Part shown: piece by piece, positions 1 through 8,093 of the stretch | Position numbering within the stretch: the first letter of the stretch is position 1 | Layout of the letters: each line of letters starts with the position of its first letter | Assembly (NCBI RefSeq): GCF_038595005.1 | Contig: NZ_CP151997.1 | Location: 1,426,001 to 1,490,000 of the forward strand | Source: Chryseomicrobium sp. FSL W7-1435 | Lineage (GTDB): Bacteria > Bacillota > Bacilli > Bacillales_A > Planococcaceae | DNA length: 64,000 nucleotides | Direction of reading: 5' to 3' | Translations under genes and position numbers: made by a program | The notes under the pieces: model-generated | Told to the model about the DNA's origin: nothing | Databases searched by the model: none | What the model saw: the letters and a program-made list of their open reading frames with translations, nothing else

Positions 1-66
1 ATTCCATTATCTATACGTACCAAATTTGATTTGGTTTCAAACTATTTAAAAAAGGTGTGAAAAAAT

Positions 67-555
67 TTGAACTTACAAAGATTAGTCTCGATGCAGAAAG
101 AACTAGATTCTTTTATTGAACAAAAAAGAGCTATTGAAGAAGATGTTTTTGATCGCAAAGTTATAGCCCTGTTAGTGGAACTAGGGGAGCTGGCTAATGA
201 AACACGGAGCTTCAAGTTCTGGAGTGATAAAGGCCCATCCGAGAAAGCGATTATTATCGAGGAATATGTAGATTCGATTCACTTTTTGCTCTCTATAGGT
301 ATTGAAAAGAAGTTGACGGATTCTTTAGAAGAGTGGCCGAGCGGTTTGGTCACAACCGATTTGAACCAAGCGTTTCTGATTACTTATCAAGCAATTATAG
401 AGTTTCAACAGGCAATCAATTCAACTTCTTACAACCGTATTTGGGAAGGATACGCTGAAATCGCTAGGCTTCTAGATTTTACAACGCAAGAAGTAGTGGC
501 AGCCTATCACGCAAAAAATGAGGTCAATTACACAAGGCAACACACGGGATATTAA
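67..555 (+). CDS. dimeric (all-alpha, MazG-like) dUTP diphosphatase
   Basis: Predicted dUTPase of the all-alpha NTP pyrophosphatase superfamily (dUTPase_2 type), hydrolysing dUTP to dUMP and pyrophosphate to keep uracil out of DNA. The 162-residue protein carries the two acidic helices of this family: ELGELANE near residue 38 and EEYVDSIHFLLSIG near residue 66, which supply the Mg2+-binding Glu/Asp set. It is not the trimeric beta-fold dUTPase. The start is TTG, preceded by an AAAGGTGTG ribosome site; no ATG lies nearby. A separate promoter for the next gene follows, so it is probably its own unit or the end of one entering from the left. Family placement is fairly sure; substrate is inferred. 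Confidence 0.82.
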   Translation: MNLQRLVSMQKELDSFIEQKRAIEEDVFDRKVIALLVELGELANETRSFKFWSDKGPSEKAIIIEEYVDSIHFLLSIGIEKKLTDSLEEWPSGLVTTDLNQAFLITYQAIIEFQQAINSTSYNRIWEGYAEIARLLDFTTQEVVAAYHAKNEVNYTRQHTGY

Positions 556-562
556 CTAATTG

Positions 563-592
563 TTTACATTCTATTCAGTCTTTTCGTATAAT
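563..592 (+). promoter_or_regulatory. sigma-A type promoter for the M42 aminopeptidase gene
   Basis: TTTACA (563-568) and TATAAT (587-592) are separated by 18 bp, 30 bp ahead of the aminopeptidase start. A perfect -10 makes it a good candidate. Confidence 0.55.
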
Positions 593-621
593 GGGAGTAG
601 ATTGTTTAGGAGGTCGAAATA

Positions 622-1710
622 ATGACGAAGCTAGATGAAACATTGACAATGCTTAAAGATTTAACAGATGCGAAAGGTATTCCCGGCAATGAGCGTGAAG
701 CACGCCACGTAATGGAGAAATACATCACACCATTTGCAGACGAGGTTTCTTACGATAATCTAGGTAGTTTGATTGCCAAAAAGAAGGGTTCTGCTGAAGG
801 ACCAAAAATTATGGTAGCTGGTCACCTGGATGAAGTCGGTTTCATGGTTTCTCGCATTGATGACAAAGGATTTTTATTCTTCCAACCGGTTGGTGGTTGG
901 TGGAATCAAGTAATGCTTGCTCAACGTGTTACAGTTGTAACTCGTAAAAAAGGCGATATCACGGGTGTCATTGGTTCTAAACCACCACACATCCTATCTC
1001 CAGAAGCACGAAAAAAGCCAGTGGATATTAAAGACATGTTCATCGATATCGGTGCCTCTTCTAAAGAAGAAGCGATGGAGTGGGGCATTCTACCAGGCGA
1101 CATGATCGTGCCTTATTTTGAGTTCCATGTCATGAACAATGAAAAATTACTTCTCGCAAAAGCATGGGATAACCGTATTGGCTGTGCCATTGCTATTGAC
1201 GTATTAAAAGGATTAAAAGGACAGGACCACCCGAACACAGTATATGGTGTGGGAACTGTTCAAGAAGAAGTAGGTCTTCGCGGAGCTAAAACAGCGGCTA
1301 TGAAAGTTCAGCCGGACATCGCTTTTGCAGTTGATGTAGGTATCGCTGGTGATACACCTGGAGTAACAGCTAAAGAATCTACTTCAAAAATGGGCGAAGG
1401 TCCACAAATTGTCTTGTTCGATGCTTCTATGGTTTCTCACAAAGGGTTACGTGATCTAGTTGTGGATACTGCAGATGAAGCGGGGATCCCGTATCAGTTC
1501 GAAACAATTGCGGGCGGCGGAACAGATGCAGGTGCTATCCACTTAACGATGAACGGTGTACCGGCTGTTGCGATTGGTGTGGCAACGCGCTACATTCATT
1601 CTCATGCAGGAATTTTACATCGTGATGACTACGAAAATGCTGTAAAGCTTATTGTAGAAGTTATTAAAAAGTTGGATGCTGAGACTGTAGAAAACTTGAA
1701 ATTCAATTAA
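622..1710 (+). CDS. ysdC: M42 family metallopeptidase (YsdC-like aminopeptidase)
   Basis: Cytosolic M42 aminopeptidase of the glutamyl aminopeptidase/tetrahedral aminopeptidase family, 362 residues, the usual length. Metal ligands are visible in order: [10 protein letters not shown] near residue 68 (His, then Asp), the central KAWDNRIGC near 182 (Asp), [11 protein letters not shown] near 212 (catalytic Glu pair), the Asp in VDVG near 239, and the late [10 protein letters not shown] and IHSHAG segments. Members trim N-terminal residues from peptides and use two Zn/Co ions. The ATG follows AGGAGGTCG at ideal spacing. The position upstream of sspI-ysgA-pheST matches B. subtilis ysdC; ysdB is not present and argF sits in between. 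Older annotations often call this family endoglucanase M, which the motifs do not support. Confidence 0.88.
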   Translation: MTKLDETLTMLKDLTDAKGIPGNEREARHVMEKYITPFADEVSYDNLGSLIAKKKGSAEGPKIMVAGHLDEVGFMVSRIDDKGFLFFQPVGGWWNQVMLAQRVTVVTRKKGDITGVIGSKPPHILSPEARKKPVDIKDMFIDIGASSKEEAMEWGILPGDMIVPYFEFHVMNNEKLLLAKAWDNRIGCAIAIDVLKGLKGQDHPNTVYGVGTVQEEVGLRGAKTAAMKVQPDIAFAVDVGIAGDTPGVTAKESTSKMGEGPQIVLFDASMVSHKGLRDLVVDTADEAGIPYQFETIAGGGTDAGAIHLTMNGVPAVAIGVATRYIHSHAGILHRDDYENAVKLIVEVIKKLDAETVENLKFN

Positions 1711-1716
1711 ATTTTA

Positions 1717-1780
1717 GACCCCTGGGGTTGTTTCAGTGATCGAGTTTGCTTGATTACGAACAACCGCAGGGGTTATTTTT
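1717..1780 (+). terminator. rho-independent terminator after ysdC
   Basis: ACCCCTGGGGTTGTT pairs with AACAACCGCAGGGGT around a 27-nt loop, followed by ATTTTT. Confidence 0.75.
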
Positions 1781-1790
1781 ATATTATGTA

Positions 1791-1846
1791 TTGACATACA
1801 CCTCAATGTATATTTATAATACAAAGTACATGAATATACAATTCGG
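1791..1846 (+). promoter_or_regulatory. argF promoter with possible ArgR/AhrC box
   Basis: TTGACA (1791-1796) and TATAAT (1815-1820) at 18-bp spacing form a perfect sigma-A promoter. Just downstream, CATGAATATACAATTCGG (1829-1846) resembles the Bacillus ARG box (TGAAT and ATTC half sites), but the half-site spacing is 5 rather than 4, so the operator is tentative. Its position between -10 and the ribosome site would suit arginine repression of argF. Confidence 0.6.
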
Positions 1847-1859
1847 AGGTTGATTCACG

Positions 1860-2822
1860 ATGAAGCTGCTTGAATGGGTAAATATAAAGCCGGTGCAAAG
1901 TCTCAAGGGAAAAGATTTACTGACCTTGTTCGATTACACAACAGAAGAAGTACATCAGTTGTTAGATTTAGCGACTAACCTGAAGTTTCTAACGAAAGAA
2001 GGGAAGTGCCCTCCGTTATTAGCGGGTAAAACACTCGGAATGATTTTTGAAAAACATTCGACGCGTACTCGTATTTCATTTGAAGTAGGTATGCAGCAAT
2101 TAGGTGGGTATGGTATGTTTATGCATTCTCGTGATTTGCAATTAGGTCGTGGAGAAAGTATTCCAGACACCGCTAAAGTATTCTCGGGCTATCTGGACGG
2201 GATCATGATTCGTGCCAATTCCCATGAAATGGTCAAAGAGCTTGCCGAGCATGCTTCGATACCTGTAATTAACGGGCTCACTGATCTATTTCATCCATGT
2301 CAAGCACTTGCCGACTTATTAACCCTTCAAGAAGTGATCGGAGAGCTAAAAGGAAAAAAGCTAGCTTACATTGGTGATGGCAACAATGTCGCCCACTCCT
2401 TGGCTATTGCGGCTGCTCACATGGGAATGGAGATAGTCATCGCCTCTCCAAAAGGCTATGAACCCGTTGAGTGGATCAGTGAAAAAATCTCGCAGCTAGC
2501 CATTTCAAGTGGTGGTTCGTATCAAGTGACTGATTCGCCACAACAAGCAGTTGTCAATGCCGATTGTATTTATACAGATGTTTGGACCTCAATGGGACAA
2601 GAGCAAGAAGCGACAGAGAGACTAGCAGCTTTCAGTGATTTCCAAGTGAATGATGCCCTTGTCTCGTTGGCAAAAGAAGAGTATGTGTTTTTGCATTGTC
2701 TTCCAGCTCACCGTGAGGAAGAAGTGACGGCTTCAGTAATTGATGGGCCAAATTCGTATGTATTCCAGCAAGCTGAAAACCGCTTGCATGCACAAAAAGC
2801 AGTACTAGCTTCATTGTTATAA
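1860..2822 (+). CDS. argF: ornithine carbamoyltransferase
   Basis: Catalyses carbamoyl phosphate plus ornithine to citrulline in arginine synthesis; cytosolic homotrimer. The 320-residue protein shows the carbamoyl-phosphate loop STRTR (67-71), HPCQ (145-148), the ornithine-binding DVWTSMGQE (240-248), which separates it from aspartate transcarbamylase, and HCLPAHR (279-285). Start ATG follows CGGAGG. It stands alone here between two terminators, away from other arg genes, and faces the convergent sspI. Standalone position plus an arginine-type operator suggests single-gene biosynthetic control. A catabolic arcB role is less likely because no arcA/arcC is adjacent. Confidence 0.92.
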   Translation: MKLLEWVNIKPVQSLKGKDLLTLFDYTTEEVHQLLDLATNLKFLTKEGKCPPLLAGKTLGMIFEKHSTRTRISFEVGMQQLGGYGMFMHSRDLQLGRGESIPDTAKVFSGYLDGIMIRANSHEMVKELAEHASIPVINGLTDLFHPCQALADLLTLQEVIGELKGKKLAYIGDGNNVAHSLAIAAAHMGMEIVIASPKGYEPVEWISEKISQLAISSGGSYQVTDSPQQAVVNADCIYTDVWTSMGQEQEATERLAAFSDFQVNDALVSLAKEEYVFLHCLPAHREEEVTASVIDGPNSYVFQQAENRLHAQKAVLASLL

Positions 2823-2900
2823 CCTTTTCGAAGCAGGCAGGCGTCCTGTTAGAAAAGTCAGTGTTCATACATGCCAGAGGGCATCTTGAACTACATATAA

Positions 2901-2935
2901 AATGGCCCGGGAGACGCTGGGCCATTTTTTTTATT
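2901..2935. terminator. bidirectional terminator between argF and sspI
   Basis: AATGGCCC pairs with GGGCCATT, followed by a run of T on the plus strand and an AT-rich tract on the minus side; it serves the convergent argF and sspI. Confidence 0.7.
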
Positions 2936-3137
2936 GGAATGTTTTTTCTAAGAGCTTGACGGCATCTTGTTTGAGATGTGGCTCGGCTTGCTGCCACCAT
3001 TTTTCAAAAAACACACCTAGTCCAGGTAAAAAATGTTCGTCTCCTTTTTTAATAGCATCCTCTACCATTGCATAAATATCTTCTGAGCTTGACCCTGCTA
3101 CGCTAGAACTGATCGATTCACGAATTTGAAAAGCCAT
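2931..3137 (-). CDS. sspI: small acid-soluble spore protein SspI
   Basis: A 68-residue minor SASP of the SspI family, made in the forespore and held in the spore core. The sequence is recognisable by AFQIRES at the N-terminus, EDAIKKGDEHFLPGLGV in the middle and the Trp-rich FFEKWWQQA. A longer frame begins 15 bases upstream, but those codons are the ribosome site itself (GGAGGG), so the ATG at 3137 is the real start. Location next to ysgA-pheST is the same as in B. subtilis. A strong sigma-G-type promoter lies upstream. Its presence is direct evidence that the organism sporulates. Confidence 0.9.
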   Translation of the reverse strand: MAFQIRESISSSVAGSSSEDIYAMVEDAIKKGDEHFLPGLGVFFEKWWQQAEPHLKQDAVKLLEKTFQ

Positions 3138-3160
3138 TTTGCATCCCTCCATTTCATGAT

Positions 3161-3191
3161 TAGTATGTTTTCTGATAATCTTTTTTATACA
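3161..3191 (-). promoter_or_regulatory. sigma-G type promoter of sspI
   Basis: Read on the minus strand, TGTATA and CATACTA are separated by 18 bp. CATACTA is the sigma-G consensus -10, and the -35 differs from TGAATA at one base. It lies about 24 bp ahead of the sspI start, as expected for a forespore gene. Confidence 0.7.
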
Positions 3192-3231
3192 AAAGAATAT
3201 GATACACTTGAAGAAAAAAATGAGGGATTAC

Positions 3232-3996
3232 ATGAAACGTATAGAGTCTACTAGCAATGCACTTGTGAAGCATTGGAAAAAGTTAGTCACGGTTCGCAAA
3301 GAACGAGAGAAGACAAAAGAATTTATAGTAGAAGGAAACCATTTAGTCGAAGAAGCTTTAAAAGTTCCTGGGATGATTAAGCATATTTTGTTAGGGGACC
3401 ACGCCACTCTTCAACATGATTGGAATACAGAAGGAATAGAAGTACTAGAAATCAGTCCTGAAATTGTTTCGGAACTTGCAGATACAGAACATACGCAAGG
3501 GATTTTTGCTCACTGTTCCCAACCCGAGTTCAAAGTTTCGCCAAGTGCTTGGTCACGTGTTCTTGTAGTCGATGCCGTTCAAGATCCAGGAAATGTGGGG
3601 ACTATCATTCGAACAGCCGATGCAGCAGGAGTCGATGCCGTGATACTTGGAAAAGGTAGTGCGGATGCCTACAATCCTAAAACGCTTCGCTCTGCTCAAG
3701 GCTCGACTTTCCATTTGCCGATTATCAAAGCAGATCTTGCAGAATGGTTGCCTACTTTGGCCGATGAAGGTTTTTTAGTCATTGGAACGGCTCTTGAAGG
3801 CGCAAAAAACTATAAAGAAGTGGCGGCCTCATCAAAAATGGCATTCCTTATGGGGAATGAAGGAAGTGGCGTACAACCTGCTTATTTGGAACAGGTGGAC
3901 CAACGCGTGATGATTCCAATCTATGGTCAAGCAGAGTCGTTAAATGTAGCCATTGCGACAGCTATTATCCTGTACCATTTCGCTGAAAAAGCTTGA
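3232..3996 (+). CDS. ysgA: TrmH/SpoU family RNA 2'-O-methyltransferase (YsgA)
   Basis: SPOUT-class methyltransferase using S-adenosylmethionine to methylate ribose 2'-OH in rRNA or tRNA. The 254-residue protein has an N-terminal SpoU substrate-binding domain (ERTKEFIVEGNHLVEEAL-type segment near residue 30) and a C-terminal knotted domain with the three family motifs: DPGNVGTIIRTADAAG near 120, a GNEGSG loop near 210 and SLNVAIATAI near 235. An in-frame ATG lies 33 bases upstream, but the ribosome site GAGGG fits the ATG at 3232. The exact RNA target cannot be read. The pheS promoter overlaps its stop codon. Confidence 0.85.
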   Translation: MKRIESTSNALVKHWKKLVTVRKEREKTKEFIVEGNHLVEEALKVPGMIKHILLGDHATLQHDWNTEGIEVLEISPEIVSELADTEHTQGIFAHCSQPEFKVSPSAWSRVLVVDAVQDPGNVGTIIRTADAAGVDAVILGKGSADAYNPKTLRSAQGSTFHLPIIKADLAEWLPTLADEGFLVIGTALEGAKNYKEVAASSKMAFLMGNEGSGVQPAYLEQVDQRVMIPIYGQAESLNVAIATAIILYHFAEKA

Positions 3997-4021
3997 ATTT
4001 AACTTATGTGACTCGTATAAT
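3993..4021 (+). promoter_or_regulatory. pheST promoter
   Basis: TTGAAT (3993-3998) and TATAAT (4016-4021) with 17-bp spacing; the -35 overlaps the ysgA stop codon. Confidence 0.7.
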
Positions 4022-4044
4022 GAGAATGAAAATACAACAGCCAT

Positions 4045-4271
4045 GACCGGGAAAAGTATAAAAAGATGGAATGGATCAGGGAGAATGTGGCACGACTGAA
4101 ACCACTTCCCATTCCCTTTTTAGAAGTTCACCCCAGGTAGCTGCCACTTAGACCAGAAATGTAAAGGTGGCCGGTTCCGAGCCGTTATTCGTTTGAGTGA
4201 TGATGCTTTGAGCATGATAACTAGGGTGGTACCGCGATGATAACTCGTCCCTTTTTGGGGCGAGTTTTTTG
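4045..4271 (+). ncRNA. T-box leader (phenylalanine) of pheST
   Basis: tRNA-sensing leader that reads uncharged tRNA-Phe. The conserved T-box AGGGTGGTACCGCG is at 4223-4236, and the following terminator (ACTCGTCCC...GGGGCGAGTTTTTT, 4243-4268) is the regulated hairpin. Stem I spans roughly 4045-4140; AGTA on its 5' side and GAAGTTCA on its 3' side form the specifier loop, with TTC (Phe codon) at 4127-4129 followed by the usual purine. Binding of uncharged tRNA to the T-box forms the antiterminator and lets transcription reach pheS. The 5' boundary is approximate. Confidence 0.92.
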
Positions 4272-4297
4272 TTTTGTCAAAAAAGGAGGATTCGACT

Positions 4298-5335
4298 ATG
4301 GAAGCGCAACTTACAACGTTAAAACAAGAAGTAATTGAGAAAATAGCGCACGCCACATCTGTTAAAGAACTTCAAGATGTACGCGTGGCTTATCTGGGGA
4401 AAAAAGGGCCAATTACAGATTTGCTAAAAGGTATGGGCATATTAGCAGCAGACGAACGTCCGAAGATGGGGGCATTAGTGAATGAAATGCGTCAGGAAGT
4501 AACGTCTGTGCTGGATGAGCGCATGGGACAACTTGAAGCAGCAGCTGTAGAGGCACAACTTGCCAATGAGACAATCGATGTGACTCTACCAGGAATGCCT
4601 GTACAGATTGGAAACCATCATCCGCTGACAAAAGTCATTGAAGAAATCGAAGACTTATTCATTGGAATGGGTTATGAAATAGCTGAAGGCCCAGAAGTTG
4701 AAAAGGACTACTACAACTTTGAAGCTTTAAATTTACCTAAAGGTCACCCTGCTCGAGATATGCAAGACTCGTTCTACATTTCAGAAGAACTGCTTCTTCG
4801 TACACATACATCTCCTGTACAAGCTCGCACAATGAAAAAGAAGCAAGGGGAACCGATCCGCATTATCTGTCCAGGTAAAGTGTTCCGTCGTGACAATGAT
4901 GACGCCACTCACTCTCACCAGTTCATGCAGATTGAAGGATTAGTCATCGGTGAAAACATTCGTATGACCGACCTAAAAGGGACACTTGATTTATTGGGTA
5001 AGAAAATGTTTGGGCAAGACCGCGAGATTCGTTTGCGTCCAAGCTTCTTCCCATTCACAGAGCCATCGGTGGAGATGGATATTTCCTGCTTTAAATGTGG
5101 CGGTAGCGGCTGTTCTATCTGTAAACGCACAGGCTGGATTGAAATCTTAGGAGCAGGCATGGTTCATCCTAACGTCTTGGAAATGGCAGGGTATGATTCA
5201 GAAAAAGTATCTGGATTTGCATTTGGTATCGGCGCAGAACGTATCGCCATGTTGAAATATGGTGTTGAAGATATTCGTCATTTCTATACAAACGATATGC
5301 GGTTTATCAAGCAATTCGAACGCAGTGAAGGGTAG
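4298..5335 (+). CDS. pheS: phenylalanine-tRNA ligase alpha subunit
   Basis: Catalytic alpha subunit of the heterotetrameric class II PheRS. The 345-residue protein has an N-terminal coiled coil (about 1-90) that grips tRNA, then the class II core: the RTHTSPVQ motif near 178, motif 2 [14 protein letters not shown] (206-219), and motif 3 [11 protein letters not shown] near 315. A cysteine cluster ([13 protein letters not shown]) precedes the [15 protein letters not shown] segment, typical of bacterial PheS. The ATG at 4298 follows AAAAGGAGG; an upstream in-frame TTG lies in the terminator and is rejected. It is co-transcribed with pheT and controlled by the T-box leader. Confidence 0.97.
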   Translation: MEAQLTTLKQEVIEKIAHATSVKELQDVRVAYLGKKGPITDLLKGMGILAADERPKMGALVNEMRQEVTSVLDERMGQLEAAAVEAQLANETIDVTLPGMPVQIGNHHPLTKVIEEIEDLFIGMGYEIAEGPEVEKDYYNFEALNLPKGHPARDMQDSFYISEELLLRTHTSPVQARTMKKKQGEPIRIICPGKVFRRDNDDATHSHQFMQIEGLVIGENIRMTDLKGTLDLLGKKMFGQDREIRLRPSFFPFTEPSVEMDISCFKCGGSGCSICKRTGWIEILGAGMVHPNVLEMAGYDSEKVSGFAFGIGAERIAMLKYGVEDIRHFYTNDMRFIKQFERSEG

Positions 5336-5346
5336 GAGGAGATAGC

Positions 5347-7755
5347 ATGTTAGTATCACTTAAATGGTTAGCCGATTACGTGGATTTGGCGGGTGAAAAT
5401 CTAGAAGAACTTGCTGAGAAAATTACACGTTCAGGAATTGAAGTAGACGGCATAGAAGTCCGATCTCAAGAAATGAAAAATGTAGTGATTGGTCATGTAG
5501 TAGCGAAGGATAAGCATCCAGAAGCCGATAAATTGAACATCTGTCAAGTAGACGTGGGCGGAGAAGAGCTGTCCCAAATCGTTTGCGGAGCACCTAATGT
5601 CGACGCAGGACAGAAAGTTATTGTGGCTGTTCCAGGAGCGCGTTTACCTGGTGGCTTTAAGATTAAAAAAGCTAAATTACGAGGTCAAGAGTCTCACGGA
5701 ATGATCTGTTCCCTTCAAGAGCTTGGCATCGAAGGCAAAGCGGTTCCAAAAGCGTTTGTTGACGGAATTTTTGTCTTGCCACAAGATGCGGTAGTCGGAG
5801 CAGATGCCCTTGAGTACCTAGCGCTTCACGATACAGTTCTTGAACTTGGTCTAACGCCGAACCGTGCAGATGCGATGAGCATGCTTGGAGTAGCGTATGA
5901 AGTAGCAGCCATTCTAGGAAAAGACGTCAAGCTTCCAGAAATCAGCTATGCTGAAGGCTCTGAGAAGGCAGCAGATTTCTTAACGCTAGAAGTCGAAGCA
6001 AAAGATGCAAACCCATACTACATCGCAAAAGTCATAAAAGATGTGAAGGTTGGACCGTCACCCCAATGGCTACAAAACCGCTTAATGGCTGTTGGCGTAC
6101 GTCCACACAATAACGTGGTTGACGTGACAAACTATGTGTTGATGGAATACGGTCAACCGCTTCATGCATTTGACTACGACCGATTAGGAACGAAAAAAAT
6201 CGTCGTTCGAATGGCGTCAGAAGGCGAAAAAATCACCACTCTTGATGATCAACAACGAACACTTGCAGCTACGGACCTCGTTATTACAAATGGAGAAGTT
6301 CCAGTAGCGGTAGCAGGTGTCATGGGCGGCGCAAACAGTGAAGTGAGTGACGCAACGACTACTATTGTCCTTGAGTCTGCCTATTTCACAGGAAGTTTTG
6401 TGCGTCAAACATCGAAGAAGCTAGGTCTTCGTTCAGATGCATCTGCTCGCTTTGAGAAGGGTGTGGACCCGAACCGTGTGGAGGCAGCTGCTGAACGCGC
6501 AGCGCAGTTGCTTGCTGAACTAGCTGGCGGAACAGTGCTCGCAGGAAGTGTCGTTGTCGACGAACTCGACAAAACACCGAAGAAAGTAATTGTGTCTCCA
6601 GATTTCATTAACGAGCGTTTAGGGATGAAAATCTCATTAGATGAGATGCAGCACATTTTAAGACGTCTTCAATTCCCATTTGAAGTAGCCAACGGATTGT
6701 TCTACATCGATGCACCTACACGCCGTCAAGATATCGTGATTCAAGAAGATATTGTGGAAGAGATTGCTCGCATGTACGGCTATGACCGTATCCCGATGAC
6801 TCTTCCAGAAGGTGCGCATCAAGCAGGTGGATTATCCCCGTATCAAGCGAAGCGTCGACTAGTGCGACAAACACTTGAAGGTGCTGGTTTGTATCAAGCA
6901 GTGACGTACTCGTTAACATCGCATGAGCAGTCACAAAAGTTTGCTTTGCACCAAGCCGAGGTTACGAAATTGTTGATGCCGATGTCTGAAGAGCGCAGCA
7001 CGCTTCGTCAAAGTTTGATTCCACATCTGATAGAAGCCGCTAGTTACAATGTGGCGCGACGAGTGGAGAGCGTAGCATTGTATGAAGTTGGGTCTGTTTT
7101 CCTTGATCAAGGTGCGGATGAATTGCCAACAGAAATTGAGCATGTAGCAGGTGTTGTGACGGGACTTTGGACAGACAACGCATGGCAAGGCGAGAAAAAG
7201 CCAGTCGATTTCTTTGTGGTCAAAGGAATTGTAGAGGCACTTGCAGCTAAGGTTGGAGTGACACTTTCTTATCAGCAAGCGAAGATGGATGGCTTGCACC
7301 CAGGTCGCACGGCAAACATTTTCTTAGGAGAAGAGCACGTTGGTTTTATTGGACAACTTCATCCAAACGAACAAAAACGTGTCGATCTAAAAGAAACGTA
7401 TGTATTTGAGCTGAATCTTGAGAGCTTGATTGATGAGGAGCAACCAACGATTAGTTACTCGCAAGTATCTCGTTACCCTGCAATCACTCGTGATATTGCT
7501 TTAGTGGTTGAGCGCACTTTACCTGCAGCAACGTTGGAATCCATCATCAGAAGTTCAGGTGGCAGCTTAGTAACTGCTGTTCGTCTCTTTGATCTTTACC
7601 AAGGCGATAAAATGGCAGCAGACAAAAAATCAATTGCGTTTTCAATCACCTATCAAGATCCTGAGCGTACGTTGACGGATGAAGAAGTTGTGAAAACGCA
7701 TGAACAAGTCGTTTCAGCGTTGGCACAGCAGGCGAATGCGGAACTTCGCGGATAA
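5347..7755 (+). CDS. pheT: phenylalanine-tRNA ligase beta subunit
   Basis: Beta subunit of PheRS, 802 residues, full length. Domains in order: EMAP-like tRNA-binding OB fold (about 40-150, with HPEADKLNICQVDVG), B3/4 editing domain (about 210-390, DVTNYVLMEYGQPLHAFD), B5 DNA-binding-like domain (about 410-480), catalytic-like core (about 490-690) and the C-terminal FDX-anticodon-binding domain (about 708-800, SQVSRYPAITRDIALVV). The editing domain clears Tyr-tRNA-Phe. It starts 11 bases after pheS with AGGAGGAGATAGC as ribosome site, so the two subunits are translated from one mRNA. A strong terminator follows. Confidence 0.97.
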   Translation: MLVSLKWLADYVDLAGENLEELAEKITRSGIEVDGIEVRSQEMKNVVIGHVVAKDKHPEADKLNICQVDVGGEELSQIVCGAPNVDAGQKVIVAVPGARLPGGFKIKKAKLRGQESHGMICSLQELGIEGKAVPKAFVDGIFVLPQDAVVGADALEYLALHDTVLELGLTPNRADAMSMLGVAYEVAAILGKDVKLPEISYAEGSEKAADFLTLEVEAKDANPYYIAKVIKDVKVGPSPQWLQNRLMAVGVRPHNNVVDVTNYVLMEYGQPLHAFDYDRLGTKKIVVRMASEGEKITTLDDQQRTLAATDLVITNGEVPVAVAGVMGGANSEVSDATTTIVLESAYFTGSFVRQTSKKLGLRSDASARFEKGVDPNRVEAAAERAAQLLAELAGGTVLAGSVVVDELDKTPKKVIVSPDFINERLGMKISLDEMQHILRRLQFPFEVANGLFYIDAPTRRQDIVIQEDIVEEIARMYGYDRIPMTLPEGAHQAGGLSPYQAKRRLVRQTLEGAGLYQAVTYSLTSHEQSQKFALHQAEVTKLLMPMSEERSTLRQSLIPHLIEAASYNVARRVESVALYEVGSVFLDQGADELPTEIEHVAGVVTGLWTDNAWQGEKKPVDFFVVKGIVEALAAKVGVTLSYQQAKMDGLHPGRTANIFLGEEHVGFIGQLHPNEQKRVDLKETYVFELNLESLIDEEQPTISYSQVSRYPAITRDIALVVERTLPAATLESIIRSSGGSLVTAVRLFDLYQGDKMAADKKSIAFSITYQDPERTLTDEEVVKTHEQVVSALAQQANAELRG

Positions 7756-7793
7756 GTATTACCTGTGAAAACGACAATCTAGAAATCCAAGAA

Positions 7794-7832
7794 CTGGGGC
7801 CGCTCAATTTGAGCGGCCCCAGCGCATTTTCT
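7794..7832 (+). terminator. terminator of pheST
   Basis: Near-perfect stem CTGGGGCCGCTCAA / TTGAGCGGCCCCAG with a minimal loop, followed by a modest T tract (CGCATTTTC). Strong hairpin, weak tail. Confidence 0.65.
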
Positions 7833-7885
7833 AGCAAGATCTTAAGAATCAAAAGTACTTTCTAGCGGAACACTTTAGTTGAGTG

Positions 7886-7982
7886 ATTATTACGTTAGGA
7901 GCGTTGATTGTGACGTTAGCGAGGACCATTGTGACGTTAACTCGCTCCATTATAACGTTAGCGGTCGTCACTATGACATTGC
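7886..7982 (+). repeat. 21-bp tandem repeat between pheT and rnhC
   Basis: Four full and one partial imperfect copy of a 21-bp unit with core ATTGTGACGTTAGCG (7886-7906, 7907-7927, 7928-7948, 7949-7969, 7970-7982). Because 21 is a multiple of three, one frame reads as a heptapeptide repeat (DYYVRSV, DCDVSED, HCDVNSL, HYNVSGR, HYDIAF), but that frame has only a TTG start with no ribosome site, so it is not called a gene. The remainder of the 338-bp gap holds the pheT and rnhC terminators. Confidence 0.75.
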
Positions 7983-8021
7983 TTTTATTATGGAAACTAA
8001 ATCACATCTACAGAGTATAAA

Positions 8022-8064
8022 AACAGCAGCTTCTCAATACAAAAATGAGGAGCTGCTATTTTTC
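8022..8064 (-). terminator. terminator of rnhC (possibly bidirectional)
   Basis: AGCAGCTTCTCA pairs with TGAGGAGCTGCT; on the minus strand it is followed by GTTTTT just after the rnhC stop, and on the plus strand by ATTTTT. Confidence 0.75.
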
Positions 8065-8093
8065 ACTCAACGTTTCCTGGTTTATTCAAATTG

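Noticed and set aside
20-40. Small ACCAAA/TTTGGT hairpin at the left edge
   Set aside because: Six-base stem with only a short T tail; could be a terminator of a gene outside the window but too weak to call.
4120-4356. Minus-strand frame across the pheS T-box
   Set aside because: Lies over the T-box leader and pheS start; shadow of a structured RNA.
7886-7982. CRISPR array
   Set aside because: The 21-bp units are contiguous without unique spacers of 30-40 bp, and no cas gene is present.
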